A stretch of DNA of 29,483 bases. Source: an uncultured Oscillibacter sp. Lineage in GTDB: Bacteria; Bacillota; Clostridia; Oscillospirales; Oscillospiraceae. The DNA is taken from NCBI GenBank assembly GCA_910583695.1, contig CAJTZL010000035.1:1-29483 (forward strand), written 5' to 3'. The first letter of the stretch is position 1; each line of letters opens with the position of its first letter. Positions 22,993 to 29,483 of this stretch are shown here, one piece after another. Position numbers and translations under genes: made by a program. The notes beneath the pieces are model-generated. The model saw nothing but the letters and a program-made list of their open reading frames with translations. It was not told where the DNA came from and ran no database searches.

Positions 22993-23433
22993 CCATATGA
23001 GTGGGGGTACACTTACGGCCCGCCCATGGCGGTAGCGCCCCTCCCCAACGTCCGGGCGGTGCTGGACTATGCCGTCACGGAAATCCCGGCGGAAAAAATC
23101 TTCCTAGGCATCCCCAACTACGGCTACGACTGGCCTCTGCCCTTCCTCCAGGGGGAGACCCGGGCCCAGTCCATCTCCAACCAGCGGGCCATTGAGCTGG
23201 CCATCCAATACAGCGTACCCATCCAGTACGACGAGACGGCCCAGTCCCCCTTCTTCCACTACACCGACGCCGGGGGAACCAGCCACGAGGTCTGGTTCGA
23301 GGACGCCCGGAGCATGGACGCCAAGCTCCGCCTCATCGCCGAGTACGGCTTTCAGGGGGCGGGGTTCTGGAACCTCATGCGGCCCTTCTCCCAAGTCTGG
23401 CTGGTGCTGGATTCCCTGTACGATATCGAATAG
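22993..23433 (+). pseudogene. 3' fragment of a spore-type GH18 cortex-lytic enzyme
   Basis: From Y at 22996 the frame reads YEWGYTYGPPMAVAPL, then KIFLGIPNYGYDW and GAGFWNLMRPFSQVW to the stop. This is the C-terminal part (about 145 residues) of a GH18 hydrolase of the YaaH/SleL spore type, which degrades cortex fragments during germination. The catalytic DxxDxDxE region and everything before it are absent. Upstream of 22993 the frame stays open but its translation (Arg/Gly-rich) is not GH18-like, and no ribosome site or start precedes the homologous part. The break lies just behind a large serine recombinase, so the gene looks split by site-specific insertion at the YEWGY codons. I found no 5' half in this window. 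Confidence 0.82.
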
Positions 23434-23440
23434 CAAAACA

Positions 23441-23469
23441 GGAGGGTCCGGCGCAAAGCCGGACCCTCC
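23441..23469. terminator. Bidirectional terminator between GH18 fragment and purB
   Basis: A perfect 12-bp stem (23441-23452 with 23458-23469) and 5-nt loop lies between the two convergent stop codons. On the minus strand it is followed by TGTTTTGC, so it mainly serves purB. Confidence 0.7.
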
Positions 23470-23491
23470 CTGGATGAACGGACCATTTTCC

Positions 23492-24913
23492 TCAAACGTT
23501 GATTTCCGGCGTGTTCCCGCTCTCCGCCTCTGCCAGAAGAGGGGCGATTCCCGCCAGGAACGCCTCCACCTGGGCGGCGCAGCGGCCGGTGTAGAGCCTG
23601 GGGTCCAGAACGGCCTCCATCTCCGCCTCCGTCATGGCGAAGGCGGGCTCCGCCGCAAGGCGGTGGAGCAGGTCGCAGGACTCCCCCTCCTTCATCCGGG
23701 CCGTGGCCGCCATGGAGCAGGTGCGGATGATCTCGTGGAGCTCCTGGCGGTTGCCGCCCCGTTTGACGCCCTCCATCATCAGGTTTTCCGTGGCAATGAA
23801 GGGCAGATACTCCCGTACAGTCCTGTCCACAATCTTCTCGTTGACGTGGAGCCCGTCGGTGACGTTCCGGGCCAGCCGCAGAATCGCATCGGCGCACAAA
23901 AAGCCCTCCGGCATGGAGATGCGCCGGTTGGCGGAGTCGTCCAGGGTCCGCTCCAGCCATTGGACGGAAGCCGTCATGGGGGCGTTCATGGCGTCCGCCA
24001 TCAGGTAGCGGGACAGGGAGCAGATGCGCTCACAGCGCATGGGGTTGCGCTTGTAGGCCATGGCGGAGGAGCCGATCTGGTTTTTCTCAAAGGGCTCCTC
24101 CACCTGCCGGTCGTGCTGGAGCAGGCGGATGTCGTTCGCCATCCGATAAGCGCTCTGGGCGATGGAGGAAAGGCAGTTCAGAATCCGGCTGTCCACCTTC
24201 CGGGGGTAGGTCTGGCCGCAAACAGGGAAGGTCTTTTCAAAGCCGAACTCCCCGGCGATCCGCCGGTTCATCTCGTCGATTTTGGCCCCGTCTCCCTCAA
24301 AGAGGTCCAAGAAGCTGGCCTCCGTGCCGGTGGTCCCTCGGCATCCCAGGAATTTCAGGTTCTCCAGCACAAAGTCCAGCTCCTCCAGGTCCGCCAGGAA
24401 ATCCTGCATCCAGAGGGTGGCCCGCTTGCCCACCGTGACCAGCTGGGCGGGCTGATAGTGGGTGTAGCCCAGGGTAGGGGTGTCCGCGTACTGCCGGGCG
24501 AACTTCGAGAGGTTCCCCAGCAGGGCCAGAAGGCCCTTCCGGAGATACCGCAGGCCCTCACGGTAGAGGATGAGGTCGGCGTTGTCGGTGACATAGCAGC
24601 TGGTGGCCCCCAGGTGGATGATGCCCGCGGCGGAGGGCGCGGCCGTGCCGTAGGCGTAGACGTGGGCCATCACGTCATGCCGGACTTCCTTTTCCCGCCG
24701 GGCGGCCAGCTCGAAGTCGATGTCGGTGAGATGGTCCTCCAGCTCCTTCACCTGTTCCGCCGTCACGGGCAGGCCCAGCTCATGCTCCGCCCGGGCCAGG
24801 GCCACCCACAGCCGCCTCCAGGTCTGGATGCGGGTTTCGGCGGAGAAGAGGTTCAGCATGAACTCCGACGCATAGCGGGAGGAGAGGGGGGATTCGTAGC
24901 GGTCCTTACTCAT
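23492..24913 (-). CDS. purB: Adenylosuccinate lyase
   Basis: The 473-residue enzyme belongs to the fumarase/aspartase superfamily. It shows HLGATSCYVTDN, the catalytic-His region TLGYTHYQPAQ, and the superfamily signature GSSAMAYKRNPMRCE, which carries the mobile-loop serine. It splits fumarate from SAICAR and from adenylosuccinate, acting twice in purine synthesis in the cytoplasm. The start at 24913 is set by AGGAGG 7 nt upstream; an ATG two codons earlier sits too close to that site. It is the last gene of a purA - small gene - purB operon (20-nt gap), so the two consecutive steps from IMP to AMP are co-expressed. It appears intact. Confidence 0.96.
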   Translation of the reverse strand: MSKDRYESPLSSRYASEFMLNLFSAETRIQTWRRLWVALARAEHELGLPVTAEQVKELEDHLTDIDFELAARREKEVRHDVMAHVYAYGTAAPSAAGIIHLGATSCYVTDNADLILYREGLRYLRKGLLALLGNLSKFARQYADTPTLGYTHYQPAQLVTVGKRATLWMQDFLADLEELDFVLENLKFLGCRGTTGTEASFLDLFEGDGAKIDEMNRRIAGEFGFEKTFPVCGQTYPRKVDSRILNCLSSIAQSAYRMANDIRLLQHDRQVEEPFEKNQIGSSAMAYKRNPMRCERICSLSRYLMADAMNAPMTASVQWLERTLDDSANRRISMPEGFLCADAILRLARNVTDGLHVNEKIVDRTVREYLPFIATENLMMEGVKRGGNRQELHEIIRTCSMAATARMKEGESCDLLHRLAAEPAFAMTEAEMEAVLDPRLYTGRCAAQVEAFLAGIAPLLAEAESGNTPEINV

Positions 24914-24933
24914 AGGCATACCTCCTGATTGCT

Positions 24934-25329
24934 TCAAACCAATTTACGGGGGAGCCCCTCAAACTGTCCGTCCAGCTGGGTGTGGGTCATGGCGCGAATC
25001 AAAATCCAGTCCTCTGAGACGGCCAGGGAGAAGGGGCGGAGGCGCCGCATGGCCTCCTGATATTCGATCTGTCCAAGGACGCGCTTCTCGGTCACGCTGA
25101 CAAGGCTGAGAATCCAGTCCTGAACGGGCTTGCCGTTCACCGCCCATTGGGCTTCCGGGTGAAGGGGGAGCAAGGTGTCGACGCTTTCCGTCAGCGTACA
25201 ACTCCCCAGCAGAGTCCCCTCTTTCCGATACACCTCGGGGTTTGCCCGGTATGCCTCCTGCCAGCGCCGGGCGATTTCCCCCTGACCGGGGCTTTCGGAC
25301 TTCTTTTTTCCAAAACCGAACAGTCCCAT
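24934..25329 (-). CDS. Uncharacterised protein between purA and purB
   Basis: I do not recognise this 131-residue protein. It opens with a small hydrophobic/basic tag (MGLFGFGKKK). An apparently soluble mixed alpha/beta domain follows, with no signal peptide, membrane segment or catalytic motif. GGAGG lies 6 nt before the ATG. It starts 13 nt after the purA stop and ends 20 nt before the purB start, so it is firmly inside the purine operon and probably co-regulated. A link to AMP synthesis is suggested only by position. Confidence 0.75.
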   Translation of the reverse strand: MGLFGFGKKKSESPGQGEIARRWQEAYRANPEVYRKEGTLLGSCTLTESVDTLLPLHPEAQWAVNGKPVQDWILSLVSVTEKRVLGQIEYQEAMRRLRPFSLAVSEDWILIRAMTHTQLDGQFEGLPRKLV

Positions 25330-25342
25330 GGCGTTCCTCCGG

Positions 25343-26617
25343 TCAGCGAAGGATGATGGCGTCCCGCTCCGGACCCACGGAGACATACCCGATGCGGCAG
25401 CCGATTTCCTTTTCGATATATTCCACATACTTCCGGGCGGCCTCCGGCAGGTCCTCCCAGGTCCGCACACCGGAGATGTCGCAGCCCCAGCCGTCCATAT
25501 ACTCCACCACCGGCTTGGCCTCCGCCAGCAGGGCGGGAAAGGGGAAGCGGTCCGTCTGCTGGCTGCCAAGCTCATAGCGGACGCAGATGGGGATCTTGTC
25601 CATATAGCTCAGCACGTCCAGCTTGGTCAGGGCGATGTTCGTGGCCGCCTGGCACTGGACGCCGTAGCGTGTGGCCACGATGTCGATGGGGCCCACCCGG
25701 CGGGGCCGTCCGGTCTTGGCGCCGTACTCGTTTCCGGCCTCCCGGAGCTTGTCCGCCTCCTCACCGAACCATTCGCAGGTGAAGGGACCCTCGCCCACGC
25801 AGGAGGAGTAGGCCTTCACCACGCCGATGACCTCGTCAATCCGGGCGGAGGGCAGGCCGGAGCCCACGGGGGCGTAAGCCGCCACGGCGTTGGAGGAGGT
25901 GGTGTAGGGATAAATGCCGTAGTCCAGGTCCCGGAGGGCGCCCAGCTGGGCCTCGAAGAGGACCCGCTTGTTCTCCGCCTGGGCCTGCCGCAGGAACGCC
26001 CCGGTGTCCCGGATGAAGGGGCGGATTTTCTCGCCGTAGTCCGCCACCCAGTCCATCAGCTGGTCAATGGTGTAGGGCTGGGCATTGTAAACCTTGGTCA
26101 GGGTCAGGTTCTTCCACTCCAGCAGGTCCTCCAGGTGGGAGCGGAGCTGCCTGGGATAGAGGAGCTCCCCGGCCATGATGGTCTTTTTCTGGAACTTGTC
26201 AGAGTAGAAGGGTGCGATGCCCTGCTTGGTGGAGCCGTATTTCTTGTCCTTCAGGCGGGTCTCCTCCAGGCCGTCCAGGTCCCGGTGCCAGGGCAGCAGC
26301 AGAGAGGCCCGGTCGCTGATCATCAGGCTGTCCGGGGTGATGGACACGCCCTGGGCGGTCACTTCCTGGATTTCCTTCCACAGGCTCTCGCAGTCCAGAG
26401 CCACACCATTGCCCAGGATGTTGACGACGCCGTCCCGGAAGATGCCGGAGGGCAGCAGGTGGAGGGCGAATTTGCCCTTTTCGTTGACAACGGTGTGTCC
26501 GGCGTTTCCGCCGCCCTGGTAGCGGACCACCACATCGTAGTCCTGGGTGATCAGGTCCACCATACGGCCCTTGCCCTCGTCGCCCCAGTTGATGCCCACA
26601 ATGGCGCAATGTGACAT
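25343..26617 (-). CDS. purA: Adenylosuccinate synthetase
   Basis: The 424-residue enzyme has the GTP-binding loop GINWGDEGKGRMVD at the N-terminus with the catalytic Asp, and GGGNAGHT with the catalytic His. It also has the IMP/aspartate-site segment around GRPRRVGPIDIVATRYG. It couples GTP hydrolysis to joining IMP and aspartate, the first committed step to AMP. The length is typical for a bacterial PurA. GGGAGG precedes the ATG by 8 nt. It is the first gene of the purA - unknown - purB operon and has a vegetative promoter about 180 nt upstream. Confidence 0.97.
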   Translation of the reverse strand: MSHCAIVGINWGDEGKGRMVDLITQDYDVVVRYQGGGNAGHTVVNEKGKFALHLLPSGIFRDGVVNILGNGVALDCESLWKEIQEVTAQGVSITPDSLMISDRASLLLPWHRDLDGLEETRLKDKKYGSTKQGIAPFYSDKFQKKTIMAGELLYPRQLRSHLEDLLEWKNLTLTKVYNAQPYTIDQLMDWVADYGEKIRPFIRDTGAFLRQAQAENKRVLFEAQLGALRDLDYGIYPYTTSSNAVAAYAPVGSGLPSARIDEVIGVVKAYSSCVGEGPFTCEWFGEEADKLREAGNEYGAKTGRPRRVGPIDIVATRYGVQCQAATNIALTKLDVLSYMDKIPICVRYELGSQQTDRFPFPALLAEAKPVVEYMDGWGCDISGVRTWEDLPEAARKYVEYIEKEIGCRIGYVSVGPERDAIILR

Positions 26618-26635
26618 AATGAAACCTCCCCGCGC

Positions 26636-26659
26636 CGCCGCCCGAAAAACAGGGCGGCG
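26636..26659 (-). promoter_or_regulatory. Leader hairpin next to the purA ribosome site
   Basis: An 8-bp GC-only stem (CGCCGCCC/GGGCGGCG) with an 8-nt loop ends 5 nt upstream of the purA Shine-Dalgarno sequence. The leader of about 170 nt matches no riboswitch class I can recognise. The hairpin could affect translation or mRNA stability. Confidence 0.4.
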
Positions 26660-26798
26660 TTCCGCTTGCTCACGGCCAGCGGCCAGCCGGTGATGGGGGC
26701 CTGTCCGGCCCCAGGGGTCCTGGCGGCGGCGGATGAATGCCTCCGGCCAGCGAAAAGAAGGGCTCCGCAGTCCGCGGGGCCCAAAGTTTCCCTTCCTT

Positions 26799-26827
26799 AT
26801 TATAGCGGCAGTTTTCTCATAAGTAAA
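26799..26827 (-). promoter_or_regulatory. Vegetative promoter of the purA operon
   Basis: On the minus strand TTTACT (26827-26822), a 17-nt spacer and a perfect TATAAT (26804-26799) form a sigma-A promoter, in the only AT-rich patch upstream of purA. Confidence 0.7.
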
Positions 26828-26878
26828 GGGAAAAGCGCAAGTTCCACAAATTTTTACCGCTTCCGGGGAAAAAGGTAT

Positions 26879-26902
26879 GACCCCCGGCGGAGGCCGGGGG
26901 TC
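26879..26902 (-). terminator. Terminator downstream of the small coiled-coil gene
   Basis: GACCCCCGGC pairs with GCCGGGGGTC (10 bp, 4-nt loop) and is followed on the minus strand by ATACCTTTTT. It starts 4 nt after the stop of the small coiled-coil gene and would separate that operon from purA. Confidence 0.8.
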
Positions 26903-26906
26903 TGTC

Positions 26907-27182
26907 TCAGGTGACGGTAAACCGCCTGGAGGTGCTGGTGACGGCGTAACGGTCGTAAATCTCCGGCCGCTCCGCTTTCAGAGCCTTGGTATCCAGCCGG
27001 GTGCTGGAAACAGTTTTCCAGGAGACCTTGTAGTGGGCCGTCTCCACCTGCTCCACTCCCCGGGCCTCCAGCTCCGCCTTGACCTCCGCCTCAACGGCTT
27101 CCGCCTCCTGCTTCAGCGTGTCCATCTCCCGGCGACAGCGCCGGAGCCGGGCCAGCTTCTCATCCATCTGCAAATTGTCCAT
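26907..27182 (-). CDS. Small phage-type coiled-coil protein
   Basis: The 91-residue protein has an N-terminal coiled coil (about 5-45, Leu/Glu/Arg heptads). A short beta region follows (YKVSWKTVSSTRLDTKALK, then PEIYDRY and SRRFTV). As I recall, this pattern is shared by small proteins encoded beside YqaJ-type exonucleases and recombinases in Firmicutes prophages. No such partner is present here, so it may be a domesticated or orphan copy. The start at 27182 has GGGGAGG 5 nt upstream; an ATG eight codons earlier lacks a good site. It lies 63 nt downstream of the NifU-type gene and could share its transcript. Confidence 0.65.
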   Translation of the reverse strand: MDNLQMDEKLARLRRCRREMDTLKQEAEAVEAEVKAELEARGVEQVETAHYKVSWKTVSSTRLDTKALKAERPEIYDRYAVTSTSRRFTVT

Positions 27183-27245
27183 GGCGTCCTCCCCTATGTT
27201 CAGCATGGTACACCTTATGAGAGGAGGGGCCGGTTTATGCGGCTT

Positions 27246-27539
27246 TTACAGATGATGGTCCCGGAGGAGCCGCTTTGCCTGCTCCCAAAGCTCGTCGCTG
27301 ACGGTTTGGATGACGGCCACCTTCCGCACCAGCTCGGGAAGGGCGGCGGTGAGTTCCGCCTCCACCAGGGTCTCGTTGGTCAGGTCCGCCGAGGGGCACC
27401 CGGCGCACTGGCCCAGCAGCTTGACGTACAGCACGCCGTCCTCCAGCCGGTCCACGGCAATTTCGCCCCCGTGGGCCCGGAGGGCGGGGCGCACCTTTTC
27501 GTCCAGCAGGGTTTCGATGCGCTTCATATCCTCATTCAT
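27246..27539 (-). CDS. NifU C-terminal-domain Fe-S protein
   Basis: The 97-residue protein is a stand-alone Nfu-type domain. It has RPALRAHGGEIAVDRLEDG and the CxxC pair in LLGQCAGCPSADLT that binds a transient [4Fe-4S] cluster for transfer to apo-enzymes. AGGAGG is 6 nt before the ATG. Its start overlaps the end of the AAA+ gene by 8 nt, so the two are translationally coupled, an unusual pairing. Although the core Gly/Cys motif is typical, the C-terminus is longer and more helical than in minimal Nfu proteins. Confidence 0.9.
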   Translation of the reverse strand: MNEDMKRIETLLDEKVRPALRAHGGEIAVDRLEDGVLYVKLLGQCAGCPSADLTNETLVEAELTAALPELVRKVAVIQTVSDELWEQAKRLLRDHHL

Positions 27540-29064
27540 GTGTATCCTCCTGTTCCGCCGCTCTGGCGGTCATAATGTCCTCTCGGATGCGGCGGCGGGC
27601 GTCGTCGAACAGCAGCTCCCGGTTGTGGCGGAAGTAGGCGTCGCAGCCGAAGGTCTCTACAAACCAGCTGGTATCGGGTCCGGCGGTGAGCTCCGTGACG
27701 AACAGCACCAGCTCCTGCCCCTGTCCGAAGGTCTCCTCCAAAAACGCAAAGGCGTGGCCCAGCTCCGCCTTGGCCTCCCGGGCCAGGGCGGCCCGCTTGT
27801 CCACCTCCTGGGCGAACCACGTCCGGACCAGAGTCATCGCAGTGCCGGAGTCCGCCGGGCTCTCCCGGACCAGACAGCGGCGGTAGTCCTCCAGGGCGTT
27901 GATCTCCAGCTGGGCCAGGGTCTGACGGCGGGGTTCCAGCTGTCCCGCGTCCCGGGCCCGTTTCAGCTCCTCCCGGCGGCGGCGGGCCAGGGCCTCCAGC
28001 CGTTCCTGGGGAACCGCCCCGGCCTCCAGGGCCTCCTTGAAGTCCGTCAGGGCGGCGTGGAGATTTTCACACAGGGCGTCCTGACGGCGGGCCGCCCGGG
28101 CGGCCTCGGAGAGGCGGGAGAGGAGCAGGCCCATGACGGACAGCTTCTCGTCAAAGGGCGAGGCCCGGAGCTCCCGGACGGTGATGGGCCTCCAGGCCCC
28201 CCGTAGAATCTCGTCCACATGGTAGACGTTTTGGTACTTGTGATAGAGCTCCAGGTAGTTGGCGAAGTCCCGGGCGATGCGGGGGAGCTGAATATACTGC
28301 CCCACCACCTCCCGGTCCGCTTTGAGGCCCAGGGACTCGTAGACGGTCATAAGCTCGCTCAGGTCCTCCCAGCCCCGGGCAGTGGCAAACCGGATGCCCT
28401 CCGCCGTGGCTTCCACCCGGTAGAAGTTCTCCTTTTTGATGTCCAGATAGGACACCACCGCCCCGTGAAGGCCCTTGGCCCGGGCGTATTCCTTCCACAC
28501 GGTGAAGTCCTCCTGCACGTCGATGCGCTTTACCCGGTCCAGCGTCACCACGTCAAAGTCCCGGACGGAGCGGTTGTACTCCGGCGGGTTCCCGGCGGCG
28601 GCGATGAGCCAGCCCTCCGGGAGATGCTGGTTGCCGAAGGTTTTGCACTGGAGGAACTGGAGCATCATGGGGGCCAGGGTCTCGGAGACGCAGTTGATCT
28701 CGTCCAGGAAGAGGATGCCCTCCTTGAGCCCGGTTTTTTCCATGAGCGCATAGACGGAGGCCAGGATTTCGCTCATGGTGTACTCGGTGACGGAGTACTC
28801 CTGCCCGCCGTAGGTGCGCGTTTCGATGAAGGGCAGGCCTACGGCGCTCTGGCGGGTGTGGTGGGTGATGGTGTAGGCCACCAGGCCTACGCCGACTTCG
28901 GCGGCGATCTGCTCCATGATCTGGGTCTTCCCCACGCCGGGAGGGCCCATCAGCAGGATGGGCCGCTGGCGGATGGGGGGAATCCGGTAATTCCCCAAGG
29001 GGTCCTTGGCCAGATAGGCTTTCAGGGTGTTTTCGATTTCCTGTTTGGCTTGTTTGATGTTCAT
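27532..29064 (-). CDS. MoxR-like AAA+ ATPase
   Basis: The 510-residue protein has an N-terminal AAA+ module: Walker A GPPGVGKT near 40-47, Walker B ILFLDEIN near 117-124, and sensor AAAGNPPEYN near 155-164. A helical C-terminal half of about 280 residues follows, with a long Arg/Glu-rich region that is probably coiled coil (about 330-400). MoxR-type ATPases usually act as chaperones that mature metal enzymes or complexes together with a VWA-domain partner. No VWA gene is in the window; one could lie upstream, beyond the right edge. AGGAAGGA precedes the ATG. It is coupled to a NifU-type Fe-S gene, suggesting a role linked to metal-cluster proteins. Confidence 0.88.
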   Translation of the reverse strand: MNIKQAKQEIENTLKAYLAKDPLGNYRIPPIRQRPILLMGPPGVGKTQIMEQIAAEVGVGLVAYTITHHTRQSAVGLPFIETRTYGGQEYSVTEYTMSEILASVYALMEKTGLKEGILFLDEINCVSETLAPMMLQFLQCKTFGNQHLPEGWLIAAAGNPPEYNRSVRDFDVVTLDRVKRIDVQEDFTVWKEYARAKGLHGAVVSYLDIKKENFYRVEATAEGIRFATARGWEDLSELMTVYESLGLKADREVVGQYIQLPRIARDFANYLELYHKYQNVYHVDEILRGAWRPITVRELRASPFDEKLSVMGLLLSRLSEAARAARRQDALCENLHAALTDFKEALEAGAVPQERLEALARRRREELKRARDAGQLEPRRQTLAQLEINALEDYRRCLVRESPADSGTAMTLVRTWFAQEVDKRAALAREAKAELGHAFAFLEETFGQGQELVLFVTELTAGPDTSWFVETFGCDAYFRHNRELLFDDARRRIREDIMTARAAEQEDTHE

Positions 29065-29159
29065 AGTTTGTCCTTCCTGGTCCCCTGAGCAGAGGGGGTG
29101 CTCGCCCTTCGGGCGGGGGGATTACAGCCATGAAGATGGCTGGTACTTTGCACCCCCCA

Positions 29160-29225
29160 TTTTCTCTTTTTCTTCCAGAAGAAAAAGAGAAAACGGGCCG
29201 TGCACGGTCCAAAAGAGAAAAAGAA
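29160..29225. repeat. Purine/pyrimidine inverted and mirror repeat
   Basis: A 15-nt pyrimidine arm (29160-29174) is followed after CCAG by its exact reverse complement (29179-29193). A third arm (29211-29225) is the exact mirror image of the second. The palindrome CCGTGCACGG (29198-29207) lies at the mirror centre. The first two arms can form a hairpin; the mirror pair has the form expected for triplex (H-DNA). Confidence 0.75.
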
Positions 29226-29438
29226 GGATACGGGGACGACGCGGGGGCGCGGCTGAATGAACGGCGGAGCCGGAATGACTTCCCTCGCGCAATCGGATTC
29301 GGCGGGGGGGTGTCCGATGACGAATGGACCAGCTCCTCTTTCCGCTGCCGCTGATCTGGTGGTAGGGGGTATGTGTCCGCCTTTTTTCGGGCCCGTCTTT
29401 CTTTCGGTAGAACACCCTGTAGGGGCCACCCTGCGTCC

Positions 29439-29465
29439 GCCGTTGGCGGCTTTGCCGCTTACGGC
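29439..29465. repeat. GC-rich imperfect hairpin repeat at the window edge
   Basis: GCCGTTGGCGGC-TTT-GCCGCTTACGGC is a 12-bp imperfect inverted repeat inside a stretch starting GTAGGGGCCACCC. It resembles dispersed intergenic repeats I associate with Oscillospiraceae genomes. It is cut by the window end. Confidence 0.45.
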
Positions 29466-29483
29466 GGCGGCGTACCCCTTGCG

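Larger units (their letters stand above)
29065..29483. other. Non-coding region with stacked hairpins upstream of the AAA+ gene
   Basis: I see no credible gene. It holds hairpins at 29103-29115 (CGCCC/GGGCG) and 29125-29142 (CAGCCAT/ATGGCTG), a purine/pyrimidine inverted and mirror repeat (29160-29225) and a GC-rich repeat unit at the right edge. No clear promoter for the AAA+ gene was found. Confidence 0.5.

Noticed and set aside
23192..24928. 578-residue plus-strand ORF over purB
   Set aside because: It is a shadow of purB on the opposite strand; the purB motifs are unambiguous.
29061..29429. 122-residue minus-strand ORF upstream of the AAA+ gene
   Set aside because: Its Phe/Lys-rich core comes from the purine/pyrimidine repeat, and it has no ribosome site or protein-like composition.

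Overview
The window looks like a piece of chromosome from a GC-rich, spore-forming gut Clostridium relative of the Oscillospiraceae type (Flavonifractor/Oscillibacter-like). The reasons are strongly GC-biased coding sequence, AGGAGG-type ribosome sites, S-layer-homology proteins, a Csp/SleC cortex-germination locus, a clostridial spore-surface protein, and Firmicutes-type purA/purB. No rRNA, tRNA or CRISPR array was seen. The assignment is inferred from gene content only.

Layout. 1-4200 is a lower-GC island. It holds an MmeI-like restriction-modification gene truncated just after its catalytic NPPF motif, a cluster of imperfect direct repeats, and an IS4-family transposase with a translationally coupled upstream ORF. 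4250-5395 is a secreted SLH protein with its own promoter. 5643-6701 is a three-gene operon: ferredoxin, polyferredoxin-like membrane protein, and an ArsR repressor carrying two cysteines placed as in the sulfide sensors BigR/SqrR. 6758-9490 is a divergent envelope-sensing module: a small exported DUF2680-like protein facing an OmpR-type response regulator and histidine kinase.

9537-14131 is a spore germination locus. Two tandem Csp-type subtilisins, both with complete catalytic triads, are divergent from a SleC-type cortex hydrolase (SpoIID-like domain plus peptidoglycan-binding domain). By analogy with Clostridium, the Csp proteases would activate proSleC. 14336-18352 is a 1338-residue modular SLH surface protein. 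18441-19523 is a GT2 glycosyltransferase with a repeat-like tail. 19990-20841 is a spore coat/exosporium-type protein behind a good sigma-K-like promoter.

20955-23433 is the most interesting stretch. A sigma-E-like promoter with a palindrome at its -35 drives a 48-residue ORF and a large serine recombinase. Directly after the recombinase lies the 3' portion of a spore-type GH18 cortex-lytic gene with no 5' half in the window. This arrangement suggests a skin-like, sporulation-regulated intervening element, or the remains of one, whose excision would rebuild the GH18 gene.

23492-26617 is housekeeping purine synthesis (purA, a small unknown gene, purB). 26907-29064 holds a phage-type small coiled-coil protein, a NifU-type Fe-S protein and a MoxR-like AAA+ ATPase, preceded at 29065-29483 by an unusual hairpin and mirror-repeat region.
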